A stretch of DNA of 7,797 nt from Bacteroidales bacterium (GCA_017555925.1 JAFZFL010000158.1:1-7797), one strand, 5' to 3'. Positions 1-7,057 are shown, counted from the first letter of the stretch. A program made the numbers and translations. The notes: generated from the letters alone by a model not told the origin.

Positions 1-1638
1 GCTATTCTAAATGAAATGGCCAAAAACCCCAACATAATACTCTTTATTGATGAAATGCACACACTGGTTGGAGCAGGCGGCGCAGCTGGTTCACTTGATG
101 CTGCCAATATGCTCAAACCGGCTCTCGCAAGAGGCGAAATACAATGTATTGGAGCCACAACCCTTGATGAGTTCCGCCAATTCATTGAAAAAGATGGGGC
201 GCTCGAAAGACGCTTCCAGAAAGTTATGGTGGAGACAACCAATTTTGAAGAGACTCTTCTTATACTCCAAAACATAAAGGATAGATACCAGAAACACCAC
301 AATGTAATATATACCGATGATGCATTGAAAGCATGTATCAACCTGAGTGAAAGGTATATTACAGACCGTTGTCTTCCCGACAAAGCAATAGATATAATGG
401 ATGAGGCAGGAAGCCGCGTACATTTGAAAAACCTCAAAACACCTAAAAAAATTCTTGAAGCGGAGAAGAATCTTGAATATGTAAGGGAGAAGAAGAGGGA
501 GGCCGCTTCACAGCACAGCTTTGACGAGGCTGCTCTATATAGGGATCTTGAAAAGAAGAGTGCTGCCGAACTTGAACAGATGCAGGAGAAATGGGCTCAG
601 AAACGGGGTAAAAGTCCAGATATTGTAGATAAAGAGGATATAGCCGAAGTACTTGGAATGGCTACCAATATTCCTGTAAACCGTATAGCAGAGAGCGAGG
701 GCAACAAACTTATGAATATGGCCAAAATACTTGGAGAGAAGATTATTGGCCAGGATGATGCCGTAGAAAAAGTAACACGCGCAATACAAAGGAACAGAGC
801 GGGACTGAAAGATCCCAACAAGCCTATAGGCACATTCCTGTTTCTGGGGCCTACAGGAGTGGGAAAGACCCAGCTTGCCAAGATGCTTGCCCAATATATG
901 TTTGACACCCAGGATGCACTTATACGTATAGATATGAGTGAATATATGGAAAAACATGCTGTAAGCAGGCTTATAGGAGCGCCTCCGGGTTATGTAGGAT
1001 ATGATGAAGGAGGACAACTGTCGGAGAGGGTAAGGAGAAAGCCCTACTCTGTTGTACTTCTTGATGAAATTGAAAAGGCACATCCCGACATATACAATAT
1101 ACTGCTGCAAGTGCTTGATGAAGGCAAACTTACCGACAGTAACGGACGCAGGATTGACTTCAGGAATACCGTTCTTATACTTACCTCAAATATTGGTACC
1201 AAAGAGCTTAAAGATTTTGGAAAAGGTATGGGTTTTGCCAACTCCACCAAAAGAGATGTTGCCAACAACAACCGTGAAATTGTAGAAAAAGCCATACAAA
1301 AGACATTCACTCCTGAGTTCATAAACAGGATTGACGAGCAGATACTCTTCAATTCACTCACCAAGGAGAATCTTGAAAGGATTATAGATATAGAGCTTAA
1401 AACTCTTTACCAGAGGGTAAAACAGATAGGATATACACTTAAGCTTACCCAGAGTGCCAAGAAATTTGTTGCCGAGGCAGGATACGATCCACAATATGGT
1501 GCAAGACCATTGAAAAGGGCTATCCAAAGGTTTATAGAGGATCCGGTTGCAGAGGCTATTATCTCCAAAAAGATTAAACCGGGAGAGTCAATAACTCTCA
1601 CCTTGAGCAAAGATAAAAGTACTACAGAAGTAAGATAG
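1..1638 (+). CDS. clpC: ATP-dependent Clp protease ATP-binding subunit ClpC (5'-truncated)
   Basis: AAA+ unfoldase that feeds substrates to the ClpP peptidase in the cytoplasm. The frame is open from base 1, so the gene starts outside the window; 545 residues are present, probably lacking about 300 N-terminal ones (N-domain and D1 Walker A). Seen, numbering from the first visible codon: D1 Walker B ending in FIDE (15-18); D1 sensor-2 region around [15 protein letters not shown] (125-139); a short middle domain with a UVR-like stretch (about 162-186, [11 protein letters not shown]); D2 Walker A GPTGVGKT (283-290); pore loop GYVG (330-333); D2 Walker B VVLLDE (351-356); arginine-finger segment EFINRID (439-445); sensor-2 GARPLKRA (500-507). 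The short, UVR-bearing middle domain favours ClpC over ClpB, and MGF (410-412) sits where ClpP-binding loops carry [I/L/V]GF. A hairpin terminator follows the stop. Family assignment is secure. Confidence 0.95.
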   Translation, partial: AILNEMAKNPNIILFIDEMHTLVGAGGAAGSLDAANMLKPALARGEIQCIGATTLDEFRQFIEKDGALERRFQKVMVETTNFEETLLILQNIKDRYQKHHNVIYTDDALKACINLSERYITDRCLPDKAIDIMDEAGSRVHLKNLKTPKKILEAEKNLEYVREKKREAASQHSFDEAALYRDLEKKSAAELEQMQEKWAQKRGKSPDIVDKEDIAEVLGMATNIPVNRIAESEGNKLMNMAKILGEKIIGQDDAVEKVTRAIQRNRAGLKDPNKPIGTFLFLGPTGVGKTQLAKMLAQYMFDTQDALIRIDMSEYMEKHAVSRLIGAPPGYVGYDEGGQLSERVRRKPYSVVLLDEIEKAHPDIYNILLQVLDEGKLTDSNGRRIDFRNTVLILTSNIGTKELKDFGKGMGFANSTKRDVANNNREIVEKAIQKTFTPEFINRIDEQILFNSLTKENLERIIDIELKTLYQRVKQIGYTLKLTQSAKKFVAEAGYDPQYGARPLKRAIQRFIEDPVAEAIISKKIKPGESITLTLSKDKSTTEVR

Positions 1639-1655
1639 AGGATAATAAGATTGAG

Positions 1656-2648
1656 TTACGGAAGCTGCAATAGGAATTTGCGGCTTCCTCTGTTTTTTAT
1701 AGGATAGTATCCCATATTTGCCATTTTGCATAAAAGCGCATCATCAGGATGGGCAAGTTGTTCCATAAGGGGAAGCTGTCCACCAGTCTCAGCTGTTAAT
1801 CCGTCTGAAAGGAGCGCTGCAAGTTTTCTTGCCGACAGCCTTTCATAACTGATTCTCTTTACATAATATGAAACAGGCTCCCTTTTTGCCACCTCCTCAA
1901 ATCCCAAACTTCTGTAAACATTCCCATCTGACCACTCTTCATCTGAATAACTCATGACCTCAACCGGACGAGTGCATTTGTTCCTCAAACTTACATCATT
2001 CAAAAAGGTCTTGAGCAAACGGCCCATACCCCCTACAACTCTAACATCCGGCAAAGAGACATATCTGACCCACTCAAATGAATCAAAGAGAAGAGGTTCT
2101 CCAATTGCATTGCCTCCATCTCCTCCCAAAGATATATTCCTGGGCATTGGTCTTGACGCGGAGAATGCTGCTGCAGCAACTATTTTTTGCCCATACACAA
2201 GAGCATACCTGAATTTGCTCTTTGCATAACCGTAGGAATGATACCTACCAATAAAATCCTTTATCTGCATATCCGACAGCTGACTACATATTTTTCCGCT
2301 CTTTACATCTCTGCAAATCTCGCCATCAACAGCCACGACACTGCATTTTCTGGCAAAAACACTTTTGAATCTGCCCAACCTTGCCAAAATTCTCTGCTTT
2401 ACAATCTCCTGATTGCTAAACCACCTGTCTTCATACAAATAGAGTTTATCCCTTACAGAGAATAATTCATCATTAAGAGAACATAATTCATTTTCAGCTC
2501 TTCCCGACATATGGAAGAAATCAGATACAGGAACAAGAGTTATAACCAAACTGCTTTGTGGAAAATAGAAGAGCAATCCCTCCCTGACAAAGGGGGTATC
2601 CAATGAATTGGCAAACGATGTAAAGCCACTTACAAAATCCTTTGGCAT
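1656..2648 (-). CDS. Uncharacterised protein with Mom/Hef-like GNAT-fold domain
   Basis: A 330-residue protein; I recall relatives in Bacteroidales genomes annotated only as hypothetical. Seen: an N-terminal region without clear signature (1-70); a conserved-looking EDRWFSNQEIVKQRILARLG stretch (73-92); then a domain resembling the GNAT-like core of phage Mom DNA-modification proteins and Hef-like homing-endonuclease-associated proteins. That domain contains FIGRYHSYG (132-140), AAAFSASRP (159-167), FEWVRYVSLPDVRVVGGMGR (191-210, with a GGMG turn like an acyl-CoA-binding loop), SYSDEEWSDGNVYRSLGF (233-250), and a C-terminal GYYPIKNRGSRKFLL (313-327) like the closing motif of Hef-like domains. 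No nuclease motif, signal peptide or membrane segment is visible. The start has no Shine-Dalgarno, as elsewhere here. It lies downstream of tRNA-Lys on the same strand, beyond a strong terminator, so it probably needs its own promoter. Domain resemblance is from memory of motifs; substrate and reaction are unknown. Confidence 0.85.
   Translation of the reverse strand: MPKDFVSGFTSFANSLDTPFVREGLLFYFPQSSLVITLVPVSDFFHMSGRAENELCSLNDELFSVRDKLYLYEDRWFSNQEIVKQRILARLGRFKSVFARKCSVVAVDGEICRDVKSGKICSQLSDMQIKDFIGRYHSYGYAKSKFRYALVYGQKIVAAAAFSASRPMPRNISLGGDGGNAIGEPLLFDSFEWVRYVSLPDVRVVGGMGRLLKTFLNDVSLRNKCTRPVEVMSYSDEEWSDGNVYRSLGFEEVAKREPVSYYVKRISYERLSARKLAALLSDGLTAETGGQLPLMEQLAHPDDALLCKMANMGYYPIKNRGSRKFLLQLP
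1660..1700 (+). terminator. Rho-independent terminator of clpC, inside the opposing gene
   Basis: GGAAGCTGCAA (1660-1670) pairs with TTGCGGCTTCC (1678-1688): an 11-bp stem with one G-T wobble and a 7-base loop. It is followed on the plus strand by a T-rich run (1689-1699). It lies 21 bp past the clpC stop. The reverse orientation lacks a U-tract, so it should act on clpC transcripts only. It overlaps the last ten or so codons of the convergent gene. Confidence 0.8.
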
Positions 2649-2683
2649 AGCATCTAATAGTTATCAGTTGTCTGCAATCATTC

Positions 2684-2691
2684 CAATTTTA
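2684..2691 (-). promoter_or_regulatory. Possible -7 element for the Mom/Hef-like gene
   Basis: On the minus strand this reads TAAAATTG, one mismatch from the Bacteroidota -7 consensus TAnnTTTG, and lies about 35 bp before the start codon at 2648. I see no good TTTG at the expected distance upstream, where the tRNA terminator hairpin sits. Weak. Confidence 0.25.
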
Positions 2692-2699
2692 CCTGAAAC

Positions 2700-2733
2700 A
2701 AAAAAAAGAGGACTTCAGATGAAGTCCTCTTTT
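2700..2733 (-). terminator. Rho-independent terminator of tRNA-Lys
   Basis: A perfect 13-bp inverted repeat (2704-2716 with 2721-2733) around a 4-base loop. Read on the minus strand it begins two bases after the encoded CCA and ends in an uninterrupted run of eight T (2707 down to 2700). On the plus strand only TTTT follows, so termination in that direction should be weaker. Confidence 0.9.
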
Positions 2734-2734
2734 C

Positions 2735-2810
2735 TGGTGATCCGCCTGGGGCTCGAACCCAGGACCCCAACATTAAAAGTGTTGTGCTCTACCTGCTGAG
2801 CTAGCGAATC
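2735..2810 (-). tRNA. tRNA-Lys (anticodon TTT), CCA encoded
   Basis: The minus strand folds into a complete cloverleaf: acceptor GATTCGC with GCGGATC (one T-G pair), TA, D-arm GCTC-AGCAGGTA-GAGC, anticodon arm CAACA-CTTTTAA-TGTTG with anticodon TTT at 2777-2775, variable loop GGGTC, T-arm CTGGG-TTCGAGC-CCCAG, discriminator A at 2738, and genomic CCA at 2737-2735. The body is 73 nt. TTT reads AAA/AAG, and A73 suits a lysine tRNA. It appears to be a single-gene transcription unit, with its own promoter and its own hairpin terminator. Confidence 0.97.
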
Positions 2811-2868
2811 AGTCCCTTTTTCCCTGCGGTCAGAACTCTTTAGCAGTGCTCCGTTCCGTTTGGGATTG

Positions 2869-2899
2869 CAAAGGTAGACATTATTTTTAACAAACCAAA
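2869..2899 (-). promoter_or_regulatory. Bacteroidota-type promoter of tRNA-Lys
   Basis: On the minus strand TTTG (2899-2896) is followed after exactly 19 bp by TACCTTTG (2876-2869). This is a full match to the Bacteroidota sigma-ABfr pattern TTTG-N19-TAnnTTTG. Initiation a few bases downstream, near 2862, would give a pre-tRNA 5' leader of roughly 50 nt for RNase P to remove. Confidence 0.85.
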
Positions 2900-3050
2900 T
2901 TTTTTTAAAGAAAAAAACTAAAAAAAGTGGATTTTTTTCTAAAAACATTCAATTTTCACTCAAACCCGAACCTTTTTTAGCAAAAAACATTTAACAACTG
3001 TTTAGATTTTTAACTAATTTTACAGAATCTAAATCAAATGAAGAAAAAAT
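2900..3050. other. AT-rich intergenic region upstream of the C_GCAxxG_C_C gene
   Basis: Very A/T-rich DNA with several A and T tracts; no ORF or RNA gene is recognisable. It must hold the promoter of the rightward gene starting at 3051. The best candidate is TAATTTTA (3015-3022), one base off TAnnTTTG, without a convincing TTTG upstream. The A7-GTGGA-T7 stretch around 2931-2949 could only form an A-T stem and I do not call it a terminator. Confidence 0.4.
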
Positions 3051-3578
3051 ATGGCATTTACAGAACAGGATATTGAGAAATTTACACAAAGGGCTGTTGA
3101 ATTATTCAAACAGGGGTACAGTTGTTCACAAAGTGTTGCAGGAGCATATGCAGAATACTATAAAGTTGACAAAGATCTTATTTTAAGAATCGCTTCATCA
3201 TTCGGTGCCGGAATAGGCAGAATGAGGGAGACTTGTGGTGCTGCATGCGGAATGTTCATCCTTGCCGGTCTGGAGTGCGGAAGTACAGATCCAAAAGATG
3301 CTGCGGGTAAGGGGGCAAACTATAAGGTGGTACAAGAACTTGCTGCAGAGTTCAAAAGAGAGAACGGTTCATTAATTTGTGCAGAACTTCTTGGCTTGCG
3401 GCCTATGGCAGGAGAAAAGGAAGGGGTCAAATGTTGTGATAACGGAGAGTCAATGACCTCTCCTACACCACAGGAGCGCAATGCAGAGTACTACAAAAAA
3501 CGTCCTTGCGTTGAGATGGTAGAGACAGCTGCCCGCATATATGGAAATTATCTTAGCAGTTTAACAAGTAAAATATAG
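3051..3578 (+). CDS. C_GCAxxG_C_C family putative redox-active protein
   Basis: A 175-residue protein of the family named for its conserved cysteines and CGAxxG motif; the biochemical role is not established, and a redox or metal-related function is presumed. Seen: GYSCSQSV (22-29) supplies the first cysteine, FGAGIGRMRETCGAACG (51-67) contains the glycine-rich lead-in and CGAxxG (62-67), then LICAELLG (108-115) and RPCVEMVETAARI (151-163). C25, C62, C110 and C153 are the likely family cysteines. Extra cysteines at 66, 76, 128 and 129 make eight in all. No signal peptide or membrane segment is visible, so it is probably cytoplasmic. A small secreted protein gene starts 5 bp after its stop, probably in the same transcript. 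The ATG at 3051 is preceded by A-rich sequence, and an ATG at 3039 is out of frame. Family call is confident, function is not. Confidence 0.9.
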   Translation: MAFTEQDIEKFTQRAVELFKQGYSCSQSVAGAYAEYYKVDKDLILRIASSFGAGIGRMRETCGAACGMFILAGLECGSTDPKDAAGKGANYKVVQELAAEFKRENGSLICAELLGLRPMAGEKEGVKCCDNGESMTSPTPQERNAEYYKKRPCVEMVETAARIYGNYLSSLTSKI

Positions 3579-3583
3579 AGTTT

Positions 3584-4048
3584 ATGAAAAAATTATTATT
3601 GGTTGCCGCATTGCTTGTTACAATTGTTTTCACAGCAAATGCACAAGGTGGGAACGGCTACAGAAATGCCATTGGTGTTAGAGGCGGATACGGAGTTGAA
3701 GTTTCGTACCAGAGATATGTAGTTCCACAAGGAAGGATTGAAGGTACTATAGGTATAAACCGCTATGGATTCAGCTTTGAAGGCATGTATCAGTGGATGT
3801 TTGACTTTCCTGTAAGCACTGCAGGCATATGGCAATGGTATGCCGGAGCCGGTGTTGGAACAGGCGTATGGTCAAATAAGGATTTTGATGCAGGCTTTTG
3901 CCTGGGTATTCTTGGACAAGTAGGTATAGAGTATACTTTCAATATTCCTTTGATATTGTCATTGGACTACAGGCCGGGAATCTATTTTGTACCGGGCACA
4001 GGCTTTGATTGGACCGGCTTTGCCTTGGGTATAAGATACTGCTTCTAG
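3584..4048 (+). CDS. Small secreted protein, probable outer-membrane beta-barrel
   Basis: A 154-residue protein. It begins with a clear Sec signal peptide (KK, hydrophobic core to about residue 17, likely cleavage after ANA at 18-20, leaving QGG). The mature part is rich in Gly and aromatic residues and has alternating polar/hydrophobic stretches suited to transmembrane beta-strands: around 37-46, 51-72, 82-96, 105-119, 123-135 and 145-154. It ends in a phenylalanine (IRYCF), as many outer-membrane barrel proteins do. There is no lipobox cysteine after the signal peptide. Two cysteines lie in the mature protein (106 and 153), which could pair. Its start lies 5 bp after the stop of the cysteine-rich protein gene, so co-expression is likely. 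The specific function is unknown, and a periplasmic beta-protein is the alternative. Confidence 0.85.
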   Translation: MKKLLLVAALLVTIVFTANAQGGNGYRNAIGVRGGYGVEVSYQRYVVPQGRIEGTIGINRYGFSFEGMYQWMFDFPVSTAGIWQWYAGAGVGTGVWSNKDFDAGFCLGILGQVGIEYTFNIPLILSLDYRPGIYFVPGTGFDWTGFALGIRYCF

Positions 4049-4052
4049 ACAT

Positions 4053-5453
4053 CTACTCCAGACCCATTTCGGCAGCCTTCTGCTCCATAAGGGCATAGGC
4101 CTGCTCGTAATTGTTCTCTATTTCCCCGTCGAGAATAGCATTTTTAATATACTCTTTAATAATGCCTATCTCTTTGCACGGGGTTATTTTATATCGCTCC
4201 ATTATAAGCTCTCCCGAGATAGGGTTATTGAAGTTGCGTACTCTATCCTTCTCCTCCACCTCAACAAGTTTTTGGCGCACAAAAGCAAAATTATCTTTAT
4301 GCTTGCGGACAATCTTGTCATTCTTTGATGTGATGTCGGCCTCACATAGAGTCATAAGATCATTTATATCATCACCTGCATCAAAGAGCAGACGTCTGAT
4401 TGCCGAGTCTGTAACCTCATCCTGAGCAAGCGCAATTGGACGCAAATGGAGCTGCACCATCTTCTGCACATATTTCATCTTCTCATTGAGAGGCATCTTA
4501 AGCTGTTTGAAAATAGCGGGCACCATTTTTCCGCCAATATAATCGTGGCTATGGAATGTCCACCCTATTCCAGGCTCATACTTCTTGGTCTGGGGCTTTC
4601 CTATATCATGAAGCAGGGCAGCCCACCTCAACCATAAGTTGTCGGTATTTGGACATATATTGTCAACCACCTGCAATGTATGGGCAAAATTATCCTTATG
4701 TCCACGCCCCTCCTGTGTCTCAACACCTTTCAGATTGGAGAGCTGAGGCAATATCTGAGGAAGAAGCTCTGTCTCTTCAAGCAATTTGAAACCTGTTGAC
4801 GGTTTTGGAGAGAGCATGATTTTATGAAGCTCCTCACTTATTCTTTCACGCGAAAGAATCTCAAGCCTGTTTTTGTTTCGTCTGATAGAGTCTAATGATT
4901 CAGGCACAATTGTAAATGACAACTGGGTTGCAAAACGGATAGCCCTTATCATACGCAGAGGGTCGTCGGAATAGGTTGTATCGGGATCCAACGGTGTACG
5001 TATAAGACCGGCCTGAAGATCCTGAACACCTCCAAATGGGTCTACCAAATTTCCAAAGTCCTCTTTCTGAAGACTGAAAGCAAGTGCATTTATTGTAAAA
5101 TCTCTACGTCTCTGGTCATCTTCAAGAGTTCCATCCTCAACAATAGGCTTTCGGGAATTGGCCCTGTATGACTCTTTGCGCGCACCCACAAATTCAATCT
5201 CCATACCGCAATAACGGAACATTGCAGTACCAAAATTCTTGAATACAGAGAGTTTGCTGTGTACTCTACGGGCCACCCTCTCTGCAACCTCAATACCGCT
5301 TCCCTCCACAACCACATCAATATCCTTACAAGGTCTGCCAAGGAAACAATCCCTCACAAAGCCACCAATTACAAATGCACGTACACCGCACTCCTCAGCC
5401 ACCTCTGAGATTATTCCAAAAATCTTATTATCCAAGAATGATACATTATCCAT
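4053..5453 (-). CDS. cca: CCA tRNA nucleotidyltransferase / poly(A) polymerase family protein with HD domain
   Basis: Class II nucleotidyltransferase that adds or repairs the 3' CCA of tRNAs. Seen, numbered from the ATG at 5453 (466 aa): motif A GGFVRD (30-35) with metal-binding DID (44-46); motif B RRDFTINA (116-123); motif [10 protein letters not shown] (138-146); motif D DDPLR (163-167); motif E ERISEE (203-208); then an HD domain with FAHTL (256-260), HDIGKP (282-287) and HSHD (301-304). The HD domain suggests phosphohydrolase activity such as removal of damaged tRNA 3' ends. The frame is open to an ATG at 5498, but that start would overlap the upstream gene by 32 bp and add an unfamiliar 15-residue extension, so I prefer 5453, 13 bp after the upstream stop. 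The stop lies 4 bp from that of the convergent secreted-protein gene. A poly(A) polymerase role cannot be excluded by sequence alone. Confidence 0.93.
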   Translation of the reverse strand: MDNVSFLDNKIFGIISEVAEECGVRAFVIGGFVRDCFLGRPCKDIDVVVEGSGIEVAERVARRVHSKLSVFKNFGTAMFRYCGMEIEFVGARKESYRANSRKPIVEDGTLEDDQRRRDFTINALAFSLQKEDFGNLVDPFGGVQDLQAGLIRTPLDPDTTYSDDPLRMIRAIRFATQLSFTIVPESLDSIRRNKNRLEILSRERISEELHKIMLSPKPSTGFKLLEETELLPQILPQLSNLKGVETQEGRGHKDNFAHTLQVVDNICPNTDNLWLRWAALLHDIGKPQTKKYEPGIGWTFHSHDYIGGKMVPAIFKQLKMPLNEKMKYVQKMVQLHLRPIALAQDEVTDSAIRRLLFDAGDDINDLMTLCEADITSKNDKIVRKHKDNFAFVRQKLVEVEEKDRVRNFNNPISGELIMERYKITPCKEIGIIKEYIKNAILDGEIENNYEQAYALMEQKAAEMGLE

Positions 5454-5466
5454 TTTAACCACTTTT

Positions 5467-5880
5467 TTAATCTTCTGACTTATAATATGGAATATCATTT
5501 ACTGCAACATACCGATGCAACTCATTGTTGTAAGCAAATGCAAATGTAGTAACTCCATTGGTAATTACTAAACAACCCACCTTCAATGCCATATTGTAAC
5601 GGGTAATCTGCTCTATTACACCTCCATCAATTTTAACCGACGGGGCTTTGCACTCCACTATAACCAAGGGTGTAGACTCACTGTTGAAACAGACTATGTC
5701 ACATCTGAAACTCCTTTTGTTGTATGCAATTGTGAATTCGCTCATCATAAGCCCCATTGGGTAGTCACGCTCTTTGCACAACCACTGGATAAAGTATTGC
5801 CTGACCTCCTCCTCAGGAGTAAGCACTACCCTCTTCTTCCTCAATGGGTCAAATATGGTCTGTTTTTCGCTCTGCATCAT
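5467..5880 (-). CDS. Stand-alone type I restriction HsdR N-terminal-like (HSDR_N) protein
   Basis: A 137-residue protein matching the N-terminal nuclease domain of type I restriction HsdR subunits, without the helicase part. Seen: TPEEEVRQ (21-28) with the helix glutamate, FRCDIV (58-63) carrying the putative metal-binding Asp61, VIVECK (73-78) giving Glu76 and Lys78 of the PD-(D/E)XK site, and IEQITRYN (89-96) with the Gln91 helix typical of this group. The core set looks intact, so nuclease activity is possible but unproven. No hsdM or hsdS gene is in view, so this is not a restriction locus. It leads a probable two-gene unit with the CCA-enzyme gene and is divergent from holA; I recall this adjacency in other Bacteroidales. 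The start could be either of two consecutive ATGs (5880 or 5877). The cellular role is unknown. Confidence 0.9.
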   Translation of the reverse strand: MMQSEKQTIFDPLRKKRVVLTPEEEVRQYFIQWLCKERDYPMGLMMSEFTIAYNKRSFRCDIVCFNSESTPLVIVECKAPSVKIDGGVIEQITRYNMALKVGCLVITNGVTTFAFAYNNELHRYVAVNDIPYYKSED

Positions 5881-5926
5881 CTTGCACCCGTAATGATATA
5901 AATATTAAACTGTCGGGAAGCAGATG

Positions 5927-5934
5927 CAAAGATA
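5927..5934 (-). promoter_or_regulatory. -7 element of the HSDR_N/CCA-enzyme unit
   Basis: The minus strand reads TATCTTTG, a full match to TAnnTTTG, 46 bp before the start codon at 5880. The expected -33 position (about 5953-5957) holds only TTTA/TTTT on the minus strand, so the upstream half is weak. The implied leader is about 40 nt. Confidence 0.6.
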
Positions 5935-5963
5935 AACAATATCCCAACTTGGTAAAAATTTAC

Positions 5964-5971
5964 TATTTTTG
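5964..5971 (+). promoter_or_regulatory. -7 element of holA
   Basis: TATTTTTG matches TAnnTTTG and ends 20 bp before the holA start, implying a very short leader of about 14 nt. No TTTG is found about 19 bp upstream, so only the -7 half is supported. Confidence 0.5.
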
Positions 5972-5991
5972 TTCCTGCAGATTTTTGGTAT

Positions 5992-7038
5992 ATGGCAAAA
6001 CAGACTTCACAAGATACAATTGCCCAATATAACACTATATTGAACGATATCAGGGCAAAGAGATTCAAACCCGTTTATGTTTTTATGGGTGAAGAGCCAT
6101 ATTATTCCGACATTCTTACAGATGAGCTTCTTGCCAATGTACTTGAGCCCCATGAGCGGGATTTCAACCAGACACTTGTTTATGGTTCAGACACCAATCA
6201 GGGTGAGATAGTCTCTCTTGCAAGACGTTTTCCCATGTTTGCTGAGCGCCAGCTCATAGTAGTAAGGGAGGCACAGGCTCTCGCAAAGGGAGAGGCTCTT
6301 GAACTCTATATTGAAGCGCCTGCCCCAGAGAGTGTTCTTGTATTGGCATATACAGGAAAAAGCATAGACAAGCGCAGCACATTCTACAAAAAGCTGAAGG
6401 GGTGTAAAGATGCTGTAATCTTTGAATCATCAATGTTGCAGGAGTGGAAAGTTGGAGAGTGGATAAGCAGCTATGTAAAAGAGAGGGGGTATACCATTGG
6501 TTATGATGCTGCACAACTTATGGCAGAGCATACAGGCAACAGCCTCCGCAAGATTGTGCTTGAAATAGACAAACTTATAAAGTCTCTTCCCGACAGTTCA
6601 AATACCATTTCAATTAAGGATATTGAGGAGAATATTGGCCTAAGCCGCGAATTTTCCGCATTTGAACTCTGCAGGGCAATATCTTATAGAGAGACGGATA
6701 AGGTCTTTAAGATTACACACTTCTTTGCTGAAAACCCAAAGAAATATCCGTTGGCTCTAACTTTAGGCGCCCTCTTCTTCTATTTTGCGAAACTTCTTAA
6801 AGCTTACGCATACCTCAAACGCGACGGCGGCACTCCTGAGGGAGCTGCCAAAAAGGCCGGTGCATTTGGAACTCAGGAAAAAGAGTATGCCACAGCCATA
6901 AGGAATTACAGCTACACTAAGGTTATGGGAATAATAGCCCGGATTAGGGAGTACGACTACAAATTCAAGAGCGGAAATGCCGGAACCGCCTCTGAGGGAG
7001 ATCTGCTGATTGAACTTATATCAAAGATACTTAACTGA
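5992..7038 (+). CDS. holA: DNA polymerase III subunit delta (HolA)
   Basis: Clamp-loader subunit that opens the sliding clamp ring during loading at primed sites. The 348 residues fit the family's usual length (about 340). Seen: KPVYVFMGEEPYYSD (26-40), the N-terminal strand and degenerate nucleotide-binding loop with GEE in place of a P-loop, as expected for a delta subunit that does not hydrolyse ATP; FPMFAERQLIVVREAQAL (80-97); SVLVLAYTGKSIDKRS (114-129); GNSLRKIVLEIDKLI (182-196); and ENIGLSREFSAFELCRAI (213-230), followed by the helical collar domain. The ATG at 5992 gives the standard N-terminus and is preceded by no Shine-Dalgarno. The gene is divergent from the HSDR_N gene and convergent with priA, whose stop is 19 bp away. 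The product acts at the replisome in the cytoplasm. Confidence 0.95.
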   Translation: MAKQTSQDTIAQYNTILNDIRAKRFKPVYVFMGEEPYYSDILTDELLANVLEPHERDFNQTLVYGSDTNQGEIVSLARRFPMFAERQLIVVREAQALAKGEALELYIEAPAPESVLVLAYTGKSIDKRSTFYKKLKGCKDAVIFESSMLQEWKVGEWISSYVKERGYTIGYDAAQLMAEHTGNSLRKIVLEIDKLIKSLPDSSNTISIKDIEENIGLSREFSAFELCRAISYRETDKVFKITHFFAENPKKYPLALTLGALFFYFAKLLKAYAYLKRDGGTPEGAAKKAGAFGTQEKEYATAIRNYSYTKVMGIIARIREYDYKFKSGNAGTASEGDLLIELISKILN

Positions 7039-7057
7039 CAGACTTCACCGCCACATA

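Noticed and set aside
535..1364. Long antisense frames within clpC (minus 535-1110 and 1044-1364)
   Set aside because: They lie entirely opposite conserved AAA+ coding sequence, have no recognisable domain, and their composition follows from the clpC codons.
1608..1615. TATCTTTG on the minus strand, a full -7 consensus pointing antisense into clpC
   Set aside because: It lies within clpC codons, has no TTTG 19 bp upstream, and an 8-base degenerate motif is expected by chance in AT-rich DNA.
2649..2810. Integrated element at the tRNA-Lys 3' end
   Set aside because: No duplicated tRNA 3' segment, integrase or recombination gene is present in the window; the tRNA is followed directly by its own terminator.
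2608..2948. Open frames on both strands crossing the tRNA gene (plus 2608-2799 and minus 2715-2948)
   Set aside because: Their protein-like parts are translations of the tRNA-Lys sequence and its antisense, a well-known annotation artefact; they also cross the terminator and promoter.
4066..4086. GCAG-CCTT-CTGC small hairpin near the stop of the CCA-enzyme gene
   Set aside because: A 4-bp stem in coding sequence without a T-tract is not credible as a terminator.
5454..5498. Longer start for the CCA-enzyme gene at 5498
   Set aside because: It would overlap the upstream gene by 32 bp and add a lysine-rich extension not typical of the family; 5453 gives a conventional N-terminus.
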